In this document: one piece after another, positions 1-7,730 of the stretch | Layout of the letters: every line of letters starts with the position of its first letter | Position numbering within the stretch: the first letter of the stretch is position 1 | Assembly (NCBI RefSeq): GCF_020544405.1 | Contig: NZ_CP065410.1 | Location: 3,472,001 to 3,536,000 of the forward strand | Reading direction: 5' to 3' | DNA from: Pseudomonas sp. IAC-BECa141 | GTDB lineage: Bacteria; Pseudomonadota; Gammaproteobacteria; Pseudomonadales; Pseudomonadaceae | Length of the DNA: 64,000 nucleotides | The notes under the pieces: generated by a model | The model's database searches: none | Seen by the model: only the letters and a program-made list of their open reading frames with translations | What the model was told of the DNA's origin: nothing | Program-made: the position numbers and the translations under genes

Positions 1-360
1 ATCATTAAACGACAAGTCAAAAGGAAATGTCAGACTTTCCAGTTTCTTTTTATTACTCGCATATGTTTGCTTATACGCATCCATATTAGGAGATTCCGGC
101 TGATTATCGATTAGCCTTTTCGCACCTATCATATTGCTTGCATAACTATCTTTTTTGAAAAGATGCTCGTCCACAATATTTGCCTTTAGGGCATGAAAAA
201 CCCCTCTCAAAAAAGATGTCTTGCCTGAGCCATTTGCCCCAACGATTATTACATCCCTCCCACCCACGCCTATGCTCACACGCTTATTGGCGCTTTCAAT
301 AACGCCTTCAACCCTCTCAACAAGCCGCAACTTTAAATTTTTTCCGGACATCTTTTCCAT
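1..360 (-). CDS. P-loop ATPase, N-terminal 120 residues only (runs off the window edge)
   Basis: Reading the minus strand from an ATG gives an open frame that continues past base 1, so only the N-terminus is seen. A good ribosome site (GGAAGGA) lies about 8 bases before the ATG. Residues 41-48 are GANGSGKT, a Walker A motif after the hydrophobic strand DVIIV, as in AAA/ABC-type ATPases of the SMC/OLD class. Residues 60-120 are charged and Lys-rich. Codon use is AT-rich like the two genes upstream, which suggests the same foreign block. A terminator-like hairpin separates it from the HEPN gene, so it may be a separate transcript. Membership in one system with HEPN and DUF262 is inferred from position only; the ATPase class cannot be settled without the C-terminus. 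Confidence 0.75.
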   Translation of the reverse strand, partial: MEKMSGKNLKLRLVERVEGVIESANKRVSIGVGGRDVIIVGANGSGKTSFLRGVFHALKANIVDEHLFKKDSYASNMIGAKRLIDNQPESPNMDAYKQTYASNKKKLESLTFPFDLSFND

Positions 361-570
361 TAAAATAGTTCCTTCCAAAAAACCACTAAAATTGGGGATG
401 GATTTATTTATATTTCGCAAAATAGCTCCCCTTCGGCGCCCACATCAAATAAAAACTGCACCCTTAAGAATCTTATTAATTATCTAGACACAAGCCATCC
501 GATTCACTCGACCACTGCTTGGTTGCAATGTGACCTTATAATATCGCTCTACATTAACGCTACCAGCATC

Positions 571-609
571 AAAAAAAAGAGACTGATTTATTTTTGGAGA
601 ACAAATCAG
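571..609 (-). terminator. Rho-independent terminator-like hairpin after the HEPN gene
   Basis: On the minus strand CTGATTT and AAATCAG pair around a 13-base loop, followed at once by TCTCTTTTTTTT. It lies just past the HEPN stop and before the ATPase start, so the DUF262-HEPN transcript may end here. The stem is short (7 bp, AT-rich), so strength is uncertain. Confidence 0.5.
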
Positions 610-627
610 CCCCCTCTAGATTCATAG

Positions 628-1161
628 TCATTCTAGTTCATTTACAGGTTCATCTTCACCCTCCTCAAACTCATGATGAACAACTTGATCGAGAATGCGC
701 AATACCTCACACCCACCCTGATAGCATTCAATTGTATCGTCAATTTCGACATTCGGAGATCCGCCATGAGCGAACTCATTTCGCGCTTTTACTAGTGTAT
801 TTAATGCAGTATTAAACTTAGGCTTATCACTTAAGCCTATTAACTCTTCAAATTTCTTTCGCCACCTTGAATCAAAATCTGAAAGAATATTTTCAATTTG
901 CCCAAGACGAGGATTAAATGAGCTGTCACGAATTTTTTTCTTGACAAAGTTTCTCGCCTGCACAGCGCATTCTGCGTCAACTTTGTCTGCAATTATTTTT
1001 TTGAATCCGACTTCAATCGCTCCCGAGGCCCTTATTACAGCATATCGGCGCATATAAGGCGTGGGATTGGCGCCTGCCCCCATACCTACTAAAAGTTGCC
1101 TTATCCCTTCAAGCTCTTGACCGCATAATTCAAGCTGGTGTAACACCTCTTGATTTCTCAT
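628..1161 (-). CDS. HEPN-domain protein (RiboL-PSP/MAE_28990-like), putative toxin or effector nuclease
   Basis: A 177-residue, all-helical looking protein. Residues 127-132 are RNEFAH, the R-x4-H signature of HEPN ribonucleases, preceded by the helix NTALNTLVKA. Other HEPN features are a long N-terminal helix (residues 5-25) and an acidic tail. Families of this kind are often annotated as MAE_28990/MAE_18760 HEPN-like nucleases and recur beside DUF262 genes. The ATG overlaps the DUF262 stop as ATGA, so the pair is translationally coupled. Inference: HEPN is the RNA-cleaving effector and DUF262 the sensor or nuclease partner of a defence module. No activity is shown by sequence alone. Confidence 0.72.
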   Translation of the reverse strand: MRNQEVLHQLELCGQELEGIRQLLVGMGAGANPTPYMRRYAVIRASGAIEVGFKKIIADKVDAECAVQARNFVKKKIRDSSFNPRLGQIENILSDFDSRWRKKFEELIGLSDKPKFNTALNTLVKARNEFAHGGSPNVEIDDTIECYQGGCEVLRILDQVVHHEFEEGEDEPVNELE

Positions 1162-2297
1162 CGAGATGCCCCTTTGAAAAGTTCCTGGTACATCAGCCCA
1201 ACTCTGTTACGAATGGTCTCAGTTCGCATGGTCTCAAAGGAAAGATAATTTTGAAGACTTTTGTCTTGCAGTGCTTTTTTACGCCGTGCGGACAAACTTT
1301 CTCCAAAATCACGCGCGATATTACGTCGCATCCCTATATCAACTGCGATCATTACTGAATCGAAAACGGTGGCGCTAAATGCTGGGACTACCCGTTCAGG
1401 ATTGCTTGGTGACAGATTGTGGAAGGCTTCGATTCCAATATGATCGTAGATATAACGTATCGCAGATAGAAATCTATTTCGGAATGCTTCACAATAATCT
1501 AAACGATTATGTAGACCCATATACTGATTAAGATATTTTTTTAACGAGATTCTAGACGGGGCTATAGTAGAGTCTTGAGAAGCCAAGTCAGAAATAGCGA
1601 AAAATCGTAATATGCACTCCATATCTCTCATTCTAGAGTCAGCTTCCTCCCTACCCCATAGCTGTCGCCAAGTTACATCTTTATTTAACTCAAACAACAA
1701 GGAATTGAATGGGCCTTGATACACACAATTACGTATCTCTTGCGGCAACAAAGATCGACCACCAGAGTTAATGCGTTCAAAAACTTGAAAAAGACTAGTA
1801 TCACCATCAGTTGGGGACTTCTGCATAAAGACAATGGCATGAATAGTGGTATTTCTAATTTTCCGCTGTTCTTCTGGTTGAAGTTCTAAAAAAGACTTCC
1901 CTTTCCAGCGCTCATGAATCTTATCGCTTTTAGATAGTTTAAACATGGAACTGTCTTTAGTAAAAATCCCCTTTACATAATCACGCACAGTCATCAACCT
2001 TTGATAGCCATCAATTATCAAAAGCTTCTCATCATTCGTTTTTGCTAGAAAGATACTTGGGACCGGCAGTCCAAGCAAGATGGAATCAATGAATCTTGAT
2101 GCTTCTGACTTATCCCAGACATAGTTTCGTTGCAGCTCTGGCTTAACAAGTTCGTTGTCATCATAGCGACTTATAAGTTCGCGAAAGCTTAAGTCTGCAC
2201 CCCATGATGAAATTTCAAACAAATCGTCATCGCTATAAAAATCTTCAGCTTCTTCAGTAGGTACATCTAAAATTACGTTACTCTCTTCTGCACTCAT
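1158..2297 (-). CDS. DUF262 (GmrSD N-terminal/ParB-like) protein
   Basis: About 379 residues from the chosen Met (MSAEESN). The frame is open 25 codons further upstream (to 2372), but that extension (MRNIRCSSMLVELG...) does not resemble the family; neither start has a strong ribosome site. DUF262 hallmarks are in order: PELQRNYVWD at about residues 53-62, LPVPSIFL at 77-84, and IDGYQRL at 95-101, corresponding to the family DGxQR motif of the ParB/Srx-like fold. Proteins such as GmrS use this domain for NTP-dependent restriction of modified DNA; others lack the DUF1524 HNH part, as here. It is the first gene of a coupled pair with HEPN. Low-GC codon use marks it as acquired. Confidence 0.8.
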   Translation of the reverse strand: MSAEESNVILDVPTEEAEDFYSDDDLFEISSWGADLSFRELISRYDDNELVKPELQRNYVWDKSEASRFIDSILLGLPVPSIFLAKTNDEKLLIIDGYQRLMTVRDYVKGIFTKDSSMFKLSKSDKIHERWKGKSFLELQPEEQRKIRNTTIHAIVFMQKSPTDGDTSLFQVFERINSGGRSLLPQEIRNCVYQGPFNSLLFELNKDVTWRQLWGREEADSRMRDMECILRFFAISDLASQDSTIAPSRISLKKYLNQYMGLHNRLDYCEAFRNRFLSAIRYIYDHIGIEAFHNLSPSNPERVVPAFSATVFDSVMIAVDIGMRRNIARDFGESLSARRKKALQDKSLQNYLSFETMRTETIRNRVGLMYQELFKGASR

Positions 2298-2523
2298 GCC
2301 TAGCGTCCCATGCGTATGATGGCGAAATGCCCCAAGTTCCACCAACATAGACGAGCATCTTATGTTTCGCAACGTGCAGTGGCATCGGCTAAATCTGAAT
2401 CGATCTCAACATGGCAGCCTCGTACGAGGAGCTGCTTCTGGCCGAAAGCAGCAAAGCACATATCTGCCAATTGAGAACACACTTCTCAACTGAAACAGCG
2501 AATCATTGATCTCTACCCACAAC

Positions 2524-2954
2524 TCACGGCCTAACCAACCTAGGCATCTCCACCCCCTCCCCCAACCTCTCCACCTCCAACCGCACCCTCTCCCCACCCT
2601 GCTCAATCACCACCCCATCCCCCTCCACCGCCACCAACTTCACCCCAGGACTCACCCGCTCCCCCTGCAAAAAACTCCTCGGCGGCCCGTCGTTCAAACT
2701 CAAAATCGCCACCGCCCCACGACTCCCCGCCATCACGCCACTCACCTTGATCTCCACCTGCGCCGTTCGGTTGGAAAACCACTGCAACGCCGGGTTATCG
2801 CTGCGCGCCGCGAGCAGTTGCGGCGTAGCCGCCGGGGTGTGGGATTCGGCGGTGGTCAGGAGCAGGGATGACCAGGTGGCTATGCCGACCAGGGCGGCCA
2901 GCAGTGCGGCGGCCTGGATGATTTGGGGGGTGAAAAGCGTGCGGTGTATCTCAT
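2524..2954 (-). pseudogene. hxcP: HxcP/GspC-like inner-membrane T2SS protein, frameshifted
   Basis: The natural start is an ATG with GGAG 9 bases upstream, giving MRYTARFSPP. After a run of six G on the plus strand (2925-2930) the reading fails within about 15 codons. One extra base in that run would restore a continuous protein of about 143 residues: a membrane helix (QAAALLAALVGIATWSSLLL), a short linker, then a GspC HR-like domain (residues about 55-140, ending EVERLGEGVEMPRLVRP). GspC proteins link the inner-membrane platform to the secretin. Position beside GspH and GspJ genes and the vre operon matches hxcP of P. aeruginosa. It is either a genuine one-base deletion or an assembly error. 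It is divergent from hxcU. Confidence 0.7.
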
Positions 2955-3087
2955 GGGCTGAATCTCCTTTTAGTCCCGCTGACCAGACTACGCGGCAATT
3001 CTCACGGTTTTATTTCACACGCCTTACATGTTGGCCGTGCAGGATGGTTTTTTAGGACGGGGCTGGACGCAAGGGAGTGCGCATTCG

Positions 3088-3540
3088 ATGAACCGGTGCA
3101 GGCAGCAGGGTTTTACGCTGATCGAGTTGATGGTGGTGCTGGTGATCATCGGTATCGCCAGTGCGGCGATCAGTTTGAGTATCAAGCCCGATCCGTTGCA
3201 GTTGCTGCGCAAGGACGCCGAGCGCGTGGCGCAGTTGCTGCAGATTGCTCAGGCTGAGGCGCGTGCTGATGGGCGGCCGATTGCGTGGTTGAGCGATGGC
3301 AAGGGGTTTCGGTTCAGTCGGCGCAGTGACAGTGGCAAGGGTTTTGATCATTTCGAACGGGACCCGCAGTTGCGGCCGCGTCCGTGGCAGAGTCCGAAGC
3401 TGGAGGTGCGGGTGGAGCCGAAGCAGAAAGTGGTGCTGAACGCGGAGTGGATCAATCCGCCGCTGCAGTTGACGCTGTCTGACGGGATCAATCGGTTGAG
3501 TGTGCTGCGCGATGCTTCGGGCCGGATTAGCGTGCAATGA
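3088..3540 (+). CDS. hxcU: Type II secretion minor pseudopilin GspH (HxcU-like)
   Basis: 150 residues. The start chosen has AAGGGAG about 10 bases upstream; an in-frame upstream Met would put 20 extra residues before the leader and is rejected. The prepilin-peptidase motif QQGFTLIELMV cleaves after Gly8, followed by the hydrophobic N-methylated helix (residues 9-30). The rest is a GspH-like globular domain with the helix LRKDAERVAQLLQIAQAEA and a basic middle. It should be a tip component of the T2SS pseudopilus. It overlaps hxcW by four bases (ATGA), so they are one unit. The order hxcP-hxcU-hxcW next to vreR mirrors the P. aeruginosa Hxc cluster; a GspI-like gene is not present between them. 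Confidence 0.85.
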   Translation: MNRCRQQGFTLIELMVVLVIIGIASAAISLSIKPDPLQLLRKDAERVAQLLQIAQAEARADGRPIAWLSDGKGFRFSRRSDSGKGFDHFERDPQLRPRPWQSPKLEVRVEPKQKVVLNAEWINPPLQLTLSDGINRLSVLRDASGRISVQ

Positions 3541-4145
3541 ACAGACAACAAGGTTTTACGCTGATCGAGGTGATGGTCGCGATTCTGTTGATGGCGGTGG
3601 TCAGTCTGATTGCCTGGAAGGGGCTGGACAGTGTCACGCGCGCCGACAAGCATTTGCAGGCCAGTGGTGAGCAGAGTGACAGCCTGTTGCGGGCGCTGAA
3701 TCAGATGCAGCGGGATGTGGAGATGCGCGCCGGGATCGAGCTGACGGAGCCGAAGAAGGTCGGCACGGAGGATGAACCGGCGACGGCGCCGCCTGCCGTT
3801 ACGGTGCGCAGCAGTGACAGCAAGGGGTTTCGGCTGGACATCATTCGGAGCGCGGCGGATCAGCCGGGGGCTTTGCAGCGGGTGCGCTGGTGGCTCAAGG
3901 GGGATACGTTGTATCGCGCGGTGGCGCCGGCGCGTAGTCGGTATCCGTTGCCGGCGCCTACGGCTGGGGTGGCGGTGTTGGGTGAGGTGAGTGATTTGCA
4001 GGTGCGGGTTTGGGAGATGGACAAGGGGTGGCGGCAGTTGAGCGGGAATCGGCGGGAGGATCCGTTGGGGTTGGAGGTGCGGTTGACCCGGGAGACGGCG
4101 CAGGGGGTGGAGAAGTATCGGCAGGTGATGGGGCCGTTGCAGTAG
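3537..4145 (+). CDS. hxcW: Type II secretion minor pseudopilin GspJ (HxcW-like)
   Basis: 202 residues with the leader MNRQQG and cleavage motif GFTLIEVMVAILLMAVVSLI, then LLRALNQMQRDVE, the conserved GspJ helix. The C-terminal part (RWWLKGDTLYRAV, LGLEVRLTRETAQG) fits the GspJ beta fold. It is translationally coupled to hxcU and ends 24 bases before a REP pair. GspJ normally forms the pseudopilus tip with GspI, GspK and GspH; I and K are not seen in the window. It converges with vreR. In P. aeruginosa the Hxc system exports phosphatases under phosphate limitation and is controlled by VreI; whether these orphan pseudopilins still work here is doubtful, since hxcP is broken. Confidence 0.85.
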   Translation: MNRQQGFTLIEVMVAILLMAVVSLIAWKGLDSVTRADKHLQASGEQSDSLLRALNQMQRDVEMRAGIELTEPKKVGTEDEPATAPPAVTVRSSDSKGFRLDIIRSAADQPGALQRVRWWLKGDTLYRAVAPARSRYPLPAPTAGVAVLGEVSDLQVRVWEMDKGWRQLSGNRREDPLGLEVRLTRETAQGVEKYRQVMGPLQ

Positions 4146-4168
4146 CGGCGGTCACCGTTGAACTTTGC

Positions 4169-4250
4169 GGGAGCCAGCCTGCTGGCGATGCGGTGGGTCA
4201 GGCAATGAGATGTCGGATGTGCGGGCCTCATCGCCAGCAGGCTGGCTCCC
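4169..4250. repeat. REP pair (REPIN), GGGAGCCAGCCTGCTGGCGATG type
   Basis: Two inverted copies of a 22-base sequence, GGGAGCCAGCCTGCTGGCGATG and its exact reverse complement, are separated by 38 bases. Each copy has its own imperfect palindrome around GCCAGCCTGCTGGC. It lies between the convergent hxcW and vreR genes. This is a different REP class from the GGGAGCGAGCTTGCTCGCGA copies elsewhere in the window. Confidence 0.85.
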
Positions 4251-4286
4251 ACAAGGGGTATGGGGTGTTTGTGGGTGTTGTGTTAG

Positions 4287-5231
4287 TTAGCTGAGGACGA
4301 CTACGCCGCCAGGCAACTCGGTGCATTTGACGCCGTAGGCATCGCGGATCAATGCGCCTACGCCGGCCAGTTGATCGAGGGAAAAACGTGCTTGTACGCG
4401 GCGTTGGCCGAGTTCGAGGTTGAGCAGCAGCAACATGCCTGGGCGGTAGCGGTTGATCTCGTCGATCATCTGGCTGAGGGTCGTGCCGTTGAACACCAGC
4501 ACCTGCTGACGCCAGTTGCTTACTGCGGCGGTGTCGACGCTTTGTACGCTGCCGACCCGTTGTGCGTCGTAGGTCAACTGCTGGCCCGGTTCCAGTCGCA
4601 GACTTCGGCCTTCGACTTCCACGTCCACCGCGCCATCGAGGCACGTCACGCACACCTGTTGATCGAGGTTGCGCAGGTTGAACCGCGCCCTGCTCGCCCG
4701 CAACCAGCCGCCACCGGCCTGCATCGCCATCGGCAGGCGTGCGGTCTGCACTTCGACTTCGCCGCTGACCAGTTCAAAACCTTGCACGCCCTCATCCACC
4801 GAACGCTGGTTGATGCGGGTCTGGGTGTTCAGTTCCAGGCTCAAGCCATCGGCCGGTTCGACGCGACGTTGCTGGCCGACTTCGGTGATGTAATCGGCGC
4901 CAAGGCCGGAGAACCCGCCCGGGATCGTGCCGCGAACCAGCAGGAACGCCGCCGATGCGGCAATCGCGCCGCCGAGAAAGGCCCGTCGTCCAAACCGTCG
5001 TGGGGCCCGCAATTCTTCCGCCGCCGGTTGCAGCAGGTGCCACAACGCCTTGCACTCTTCGAAGGCGCGGGCGTGTTCGGGGCTTTGGGCGCACCACTGG
5101 CGCAGCGCCCGGGCGTCGGCGACCGTGGCGCGGCCGGAGGTCAGCAGGATCAGCCAGTCGCGGGCTTCGCTTTGCAGACGCTCGGCAGGCGTGGGCTCGG
5201 CAGGTGTCAGACGGAAGATGTTCAAACGCAC
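4287..5231 (-). CDS. vreR: FecR-family anti-sigma factor (VreR-like)
   Basis: 314 residues from a GTG start, 27 bases after the sigma gene. The N-terminal cytoplasmic domain (about 20-75, with ARDWLILLTSGRAT and ARALRQWCAQSPEHARAFEE) is the DUF4880 sigma-binding region. GRRAFLGG at 81-88 followed by a hydrophobic stretch (89-100) is a twin-arginine-like membrane segment, as in some Pseudomonas FecR proteins. The FecR periplasmic domain runs from about 115 to 215. The C-terminal part (FNGTTLSQMIDEINRYRPG) resembles the STN-like module that contacts the receptor. With VreI and VreA it should form a cell-surface signalling relay that is released by proteolysis. No better ribosome site supports another start. 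Confidence 0.88.
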   Translation of the reverse strand: MRLNIFRLTPAEPTPAERLQSEARDWLILLTSGRATVADARALRQWCAQSPEHARAFEECKALWHLLQPAAEELRAPRRFGRRAFLGGAIAASAAFLLVRGTIPGGFSGLGADYITEVGQQRRVEPADGLSLELNTQTRINQRSVDEGVQGFELVSGEVEVQTARLPMAMQAGGGWLRASRARFNLRNLDQQVCVTCLDGAVDVEVEGRSLRLEPGQQLTYDAQRVGSVQSVDTAAVSNWRQQVLVFNGTTLSQMIDEINRYRPGMLLLLNLELGQRRVQARFSLDQLAGVGALIRDAYGVKCTELPGGVVVLS

Positions 5232-5258
5232 AGGTACTCGACGGGTTGATCGGGAGCT

Positions 5259-5810
5259 TCATTCACTAGACGGTTTTCCGGCCCCGCGACCGAACCGCTG
5301 AAACACTTTTCTTTCCAGTTTGGCCGCGCAGTGTCCGAGGGCAGCCTTGATTTCCTTCTCGACCATGCGTGTGGAGATGCCGAAACGCTGGGAGATTTCC
5401 AGGTGCGGCGCTTCTTCCAGGCGTGCGGCGATGAAGATCCGGCGGCGCCGGGCCGGCAGCTCGTAGAGGGCGCTGAGCAGGGACTGGATTTCCTTTTGGC
5501 CGCCGACCACGCGCATCGGGTCGAGCGCTTCGTCGCTGACTTGCAGCAGTTCTTCGACTTCGCTGCCGGTGAGCAGCCGCGCATCGGCCTGGCGGCGGTC
5601 GGCGGCGATGTTCAGGGCCATGCGATAGAGGTAGGCGTTGGGCCGCAGCAGGTTCGGCGGTGCTTCCATGCGATCGACCCGCAGGTAGGTTTCGTGCAGC
5701 ACGTCGTTGGCCAGGTCCTCCGAGCCGAGACGGCGTCGCAGGCGCACCCGAAAGTCCTCGTAGGACGTCAGGAACAGCTGGACCATCGAACTTTGTCCGG
5801 CGTCTTTCAT
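5259..5810 (-). CDS. vreI: ECF sigma factor, FecI type (VreI-like)
   Basis: 183 residues. The ATG overlaps the upstream vreA stop as ATGA and has AAGGAG about 12 bases before it, so I reject the long in-frame extension into vreA. Sigma region 2 covers about residues 10-76 (EDLANDVLHETYLRVDRM; NAYLYRMALNIAADRR). Region 4 covers about 108-160 (YELPARRRRIFIAARLE, then the helix-turn-helix ISQRFGISTRMVEKEI). The length and motifs fit FecI-like ECF factors held by a FecR protein. In P. aeruginosa, VreI activates hxc genes and a two-partner system; the nearby hxc genes suggest the same role here. Confidence 0.9.
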   Translation of the reverse strand: MKDAGQSSMVQLFLTSYEDFRVRLRRRLGSEDLANDVLHETYLRVDRMEAPPNLLRPNAYLYRMALNIAADRRQADARLLTGSEVEELLQVSDEALDPMRVVGGQKEIQSLLSALYELPARRRRIFIAARLEEAPHLEISQRFGISTRMVEKEIKAALGHCAAKLERKVFQRFGRGAGKPSSE

Positions 5811-6481
5811 CCCCCGGAAACTCCTTCCCATTGTGTGCATTCCATGCGCTTTCCTGACGATTCGGGTAACAACAGCAACGTGACTGGCTGGCGCAATGCG
5901 CCGGGTGTCGGCCGTTCGATTTTCAGCGTGTGAAAACTTTCTACCAGCGCGGCATCGCGCCGAACATCGCCGGTCGAGGTGACCAACCGGTTGTGCTGCA
6001 CCACGCCGTCGCGGCCGATCCACAGCTGCAACACCGCGCGAAAACTGCCGGGCCGGGTCAGCGGCGAGCGGCACAGGTTGCGCTCAATCGCGGCCTGCAC
6101 CGCCGTGGCGTAGCTGCGGTTGACGGCTGCGCTGGCGGGGGTCGGTTTCTCCGCCGGTAGCGGCACGTCTTCGACTTGCGCGACCTGCAAGGTGAACGCG
6201 TCGTCGCGGCTGTACTTGGCCATCAAGCCACTACCGCCGAGCATCCGCCGCAACGCTTCGGCGGCGGTGAATTCACCATCCACCGCCAACGAGCGTCGAC
6301 CGCGACTCAACTGACTGTCGACCAGCACAGCCATGCCGGTGGCGCGACTGAACTGATCGAGGGCGCGGGCCAGTTCCTGGGCCGGGATGTGCAGCGTCAT
6401 ACGCATCGTCGCCGGCATCGGGTCGGCGCTGGCACGGCTCAGAAACAAGCCAAGCAGCAGCCCCAGACAGAGCTGGCGCAT
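5807..6481 (-). CDS. vreA: VreA-like small signalling protein: STN domain plus TonB C-terminal-like domain
   Basis: 224 residues. The start is the Met just before a clear signal peptide (MRQLCLGLLLGLFLSRASA). Residues about 27-100 form an STN (secretin/TonB short N-terminal) domain with IPAQELARALDQFSRATGM and RRSLAVDGEFTAAEALRRML. Residues about 120-207 resemble the TonB C-terminal domain (SFRAVLQLWIGRDGVV, then ALVESFHTLKIERP). No outer-membrane barrel follows, which is the unusual architecture reported for P. aeruginosa VreA of the PUMA3 system. It is the first gene of vreA-vreI-vreR, all overlapping or closely spaced. It probably passes a periplasmic signal to VreR. Confidence 0.85.
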   Translation of the reverse strand: MRQLCLGLLLGLFLSRASADPMPATMRMTLHIPAQELARALDQFSRATGMAVLVDSQLSRGRRSLAVDGEFTAAEALRRMLGGSGLMAKYSRDDAFTLQVAQVEDVPLPAEKPTPASAAVNRSYATAVQAAIERNLCRSPLTRPGSFRAVLQLWIGRDGVVQHNRLVTSTGDVRRDAALVESFHTLKIERPTPGALRQPVTLLLLPESSGKRMECTQWEGVSGG

Positions 6482-6676
6482 GAGCGCTGAGCGCGCAAAT
6501 TCGTCCCTGGCACGGCCTCGCTGCACGGCTGATGCACCCCTGAAAACCGTCATCCTGAGGGCTGTTTATGAATCTGGTGTGACGGCCACTGCAAAAAAAC
6601 CATCACGGGATCGGCGCCGCCGTTGCACTAGACTCTTGAGCCAGAGCGGCCCCTTCGGGCCGGCCAGGAGGCAGGC

Positions 6677-6991
6677 ATGAAATCAGTCTGGAAAGTCGCC
6701 CTCGGCGGGTTGTTGCTGACGGTGTTTAGCGCTGCACACGCGGAGGAACCGCTGGGCTGCGTCGAGGTGACGGTGGGTGGCTACAAGGCGCCGAATTACG
6801 ACTGCCTGAGCCAGCAGATGGGCAACAACCCTGACGGCGCGGCGGCTGCGCAGAAGAATCAGGAAGCGATGAATGTGCCGGTCAACAAGCGCCCGCCGAA
6901 TCAGGTGGGACTGGCGACGCCAGCGGCCACCAGTACGCGGATGGGCAATACGTTTGGCACGTCGGTGAAACCGCAGCGCCCGCCGAACTAG
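6677..6991 (+). CDS. Small exported protein of unknown function
   Basis: 104 residues with a strong AGGAGG site and a signal peptide (MKSVWKVALGGLLLTVFSAAHA). The mature part has two Cys (LGCVEV and NYDCLSQQM) that could form a disulfide, and a low-complexity, Pro/Thr/Asn-rich tail. It is not recognised beyond resembling hypothetical periplasmic proteins. It is divergent from vreA across 195 bases. Immediately downstream, four bases past the stop, the 134-bp repeat array begins. Confidence 0.7.
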   Translation: MKSVWKVALGGLLLTVFSAAHAEEPLGCVEVTVGGYKAPNYDCLSQQMGNNPDGAAAAQKNQEAMNVPVNKRPPNQVGLATPAATSTRMGNTFGTSVKPQRPPN

Positions 6992-6995
6992 TTTT

Positions 6996-7695
6996 GATCG
7001 TTCCCACGCAGAGCATGGGAACGATCAAAACCACAGCCACCGAACCAGCTTTCACCTGATCATTCCCACGCTCCCGCGTGGGAATGCAGCCCGTGACGCT
7101 CCGCGTCACTGGACGCGAGCGTCCCCAGAGGCATTCCCACGCGGAGCATGGGAACGATCAAAACCAAAGCCACCGAACCAGCTTTCACCTGATCGTTCCC
7201 ACGCTCCTGCGTGGGAATGCAGCCCGTGACGCTCTGCGTCACTGGACGCGGAGCGTCCCCAGAGGCATTCCCACGCGGAGCATGGGAACGATCAAAACCA
7301 CAGCCACCGAACCAGCTTTCACCTGATCATTCCCACGCTCCCGCGTGGGAATGCAGCCCATGACGCTCCGCGTCACTGGACGCGGAGCGTCCCTAGAGGC
7401 ATTCCCACGCGGAGCATGGGAACGATCAAAACCAAAGCCACCGAACCAGCTTTCACCTGATCGTTCCCACGCTCCTGCGTGGGAATGCAGCCCGTGACGC
7501 TCTGCGTCACTGGACGCGGAGCGTCCCCAGAGGCATTCCCACGCGGAGCATGGGAACGATCAAAACCACAGCCACCGAACCAGCTTTCACCTGATCATTC
7601 CCACGCTCCTGCGTGGGAATGCAGCCTGTGACGCTCTGCGTCACTGGACGCGGAGCGTCCCTAGAGGCATTCCCACGCGGAGCATGGGAACGATC
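6996..7695. repeat. Tandem array: five units of about 134 bp, each a multi-hairpin palindromic element
   Basis: After a short leading half-element (GATCGTTCCCACGC...GGGAACGATC) come five head-to-tail units at 7027, 7160, 7294, 7428 and 7562 (first 133 bp, the rest 134 bp). Each unit has the linker CCACCGAACCAGCTTTCACCT, then hairpins CATTCCCACG/CGTGGGAATG, GTGACGC/GCGTCAC and GGACGC/GCGTCC, and a closing GGGAACGATC arm. Units alternate in sequence: 1 and 3 share CCACAGCC and CTCCCGCG; 2 and 4 share CCAAAGCC and CTCCTGCG and look identical; 5 is a hybrid. Single copies of the same element family occur at 53764 and 63911. There are no variable spacers, so it is not a CRISPR. Confidence 0.95.
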
Positions 7696-7730
7696 AGCGT
7701 GTAGGGGGCGCAGCGATGGATGGCTTGTGA

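Noticed and set aside
11..24. GACAAGTCAAAAGG near the left edge, shared with the repeat at 26087
   Set aside because: Only 14 bases, inside the ATPase coding sequence, and without the GGGGACAGATTTATT part; probably chance.
594..815. Plus-strand 73-residue open frame
   Set aside because: Antisense to the HEPN gene, with no ribosome site or motif.
2471..2489. TTGAGAA/TTCTCAA inverted repeat as an operator or island end
   Set aside because: Arms are only 7 bp and no second copy or attachment-site partner was found in the window.
6996..7695. Possible CRISPR array
   Set aside because: Units are 134 bp, nearly identical throughout, and have no variable spacers or cas genes.
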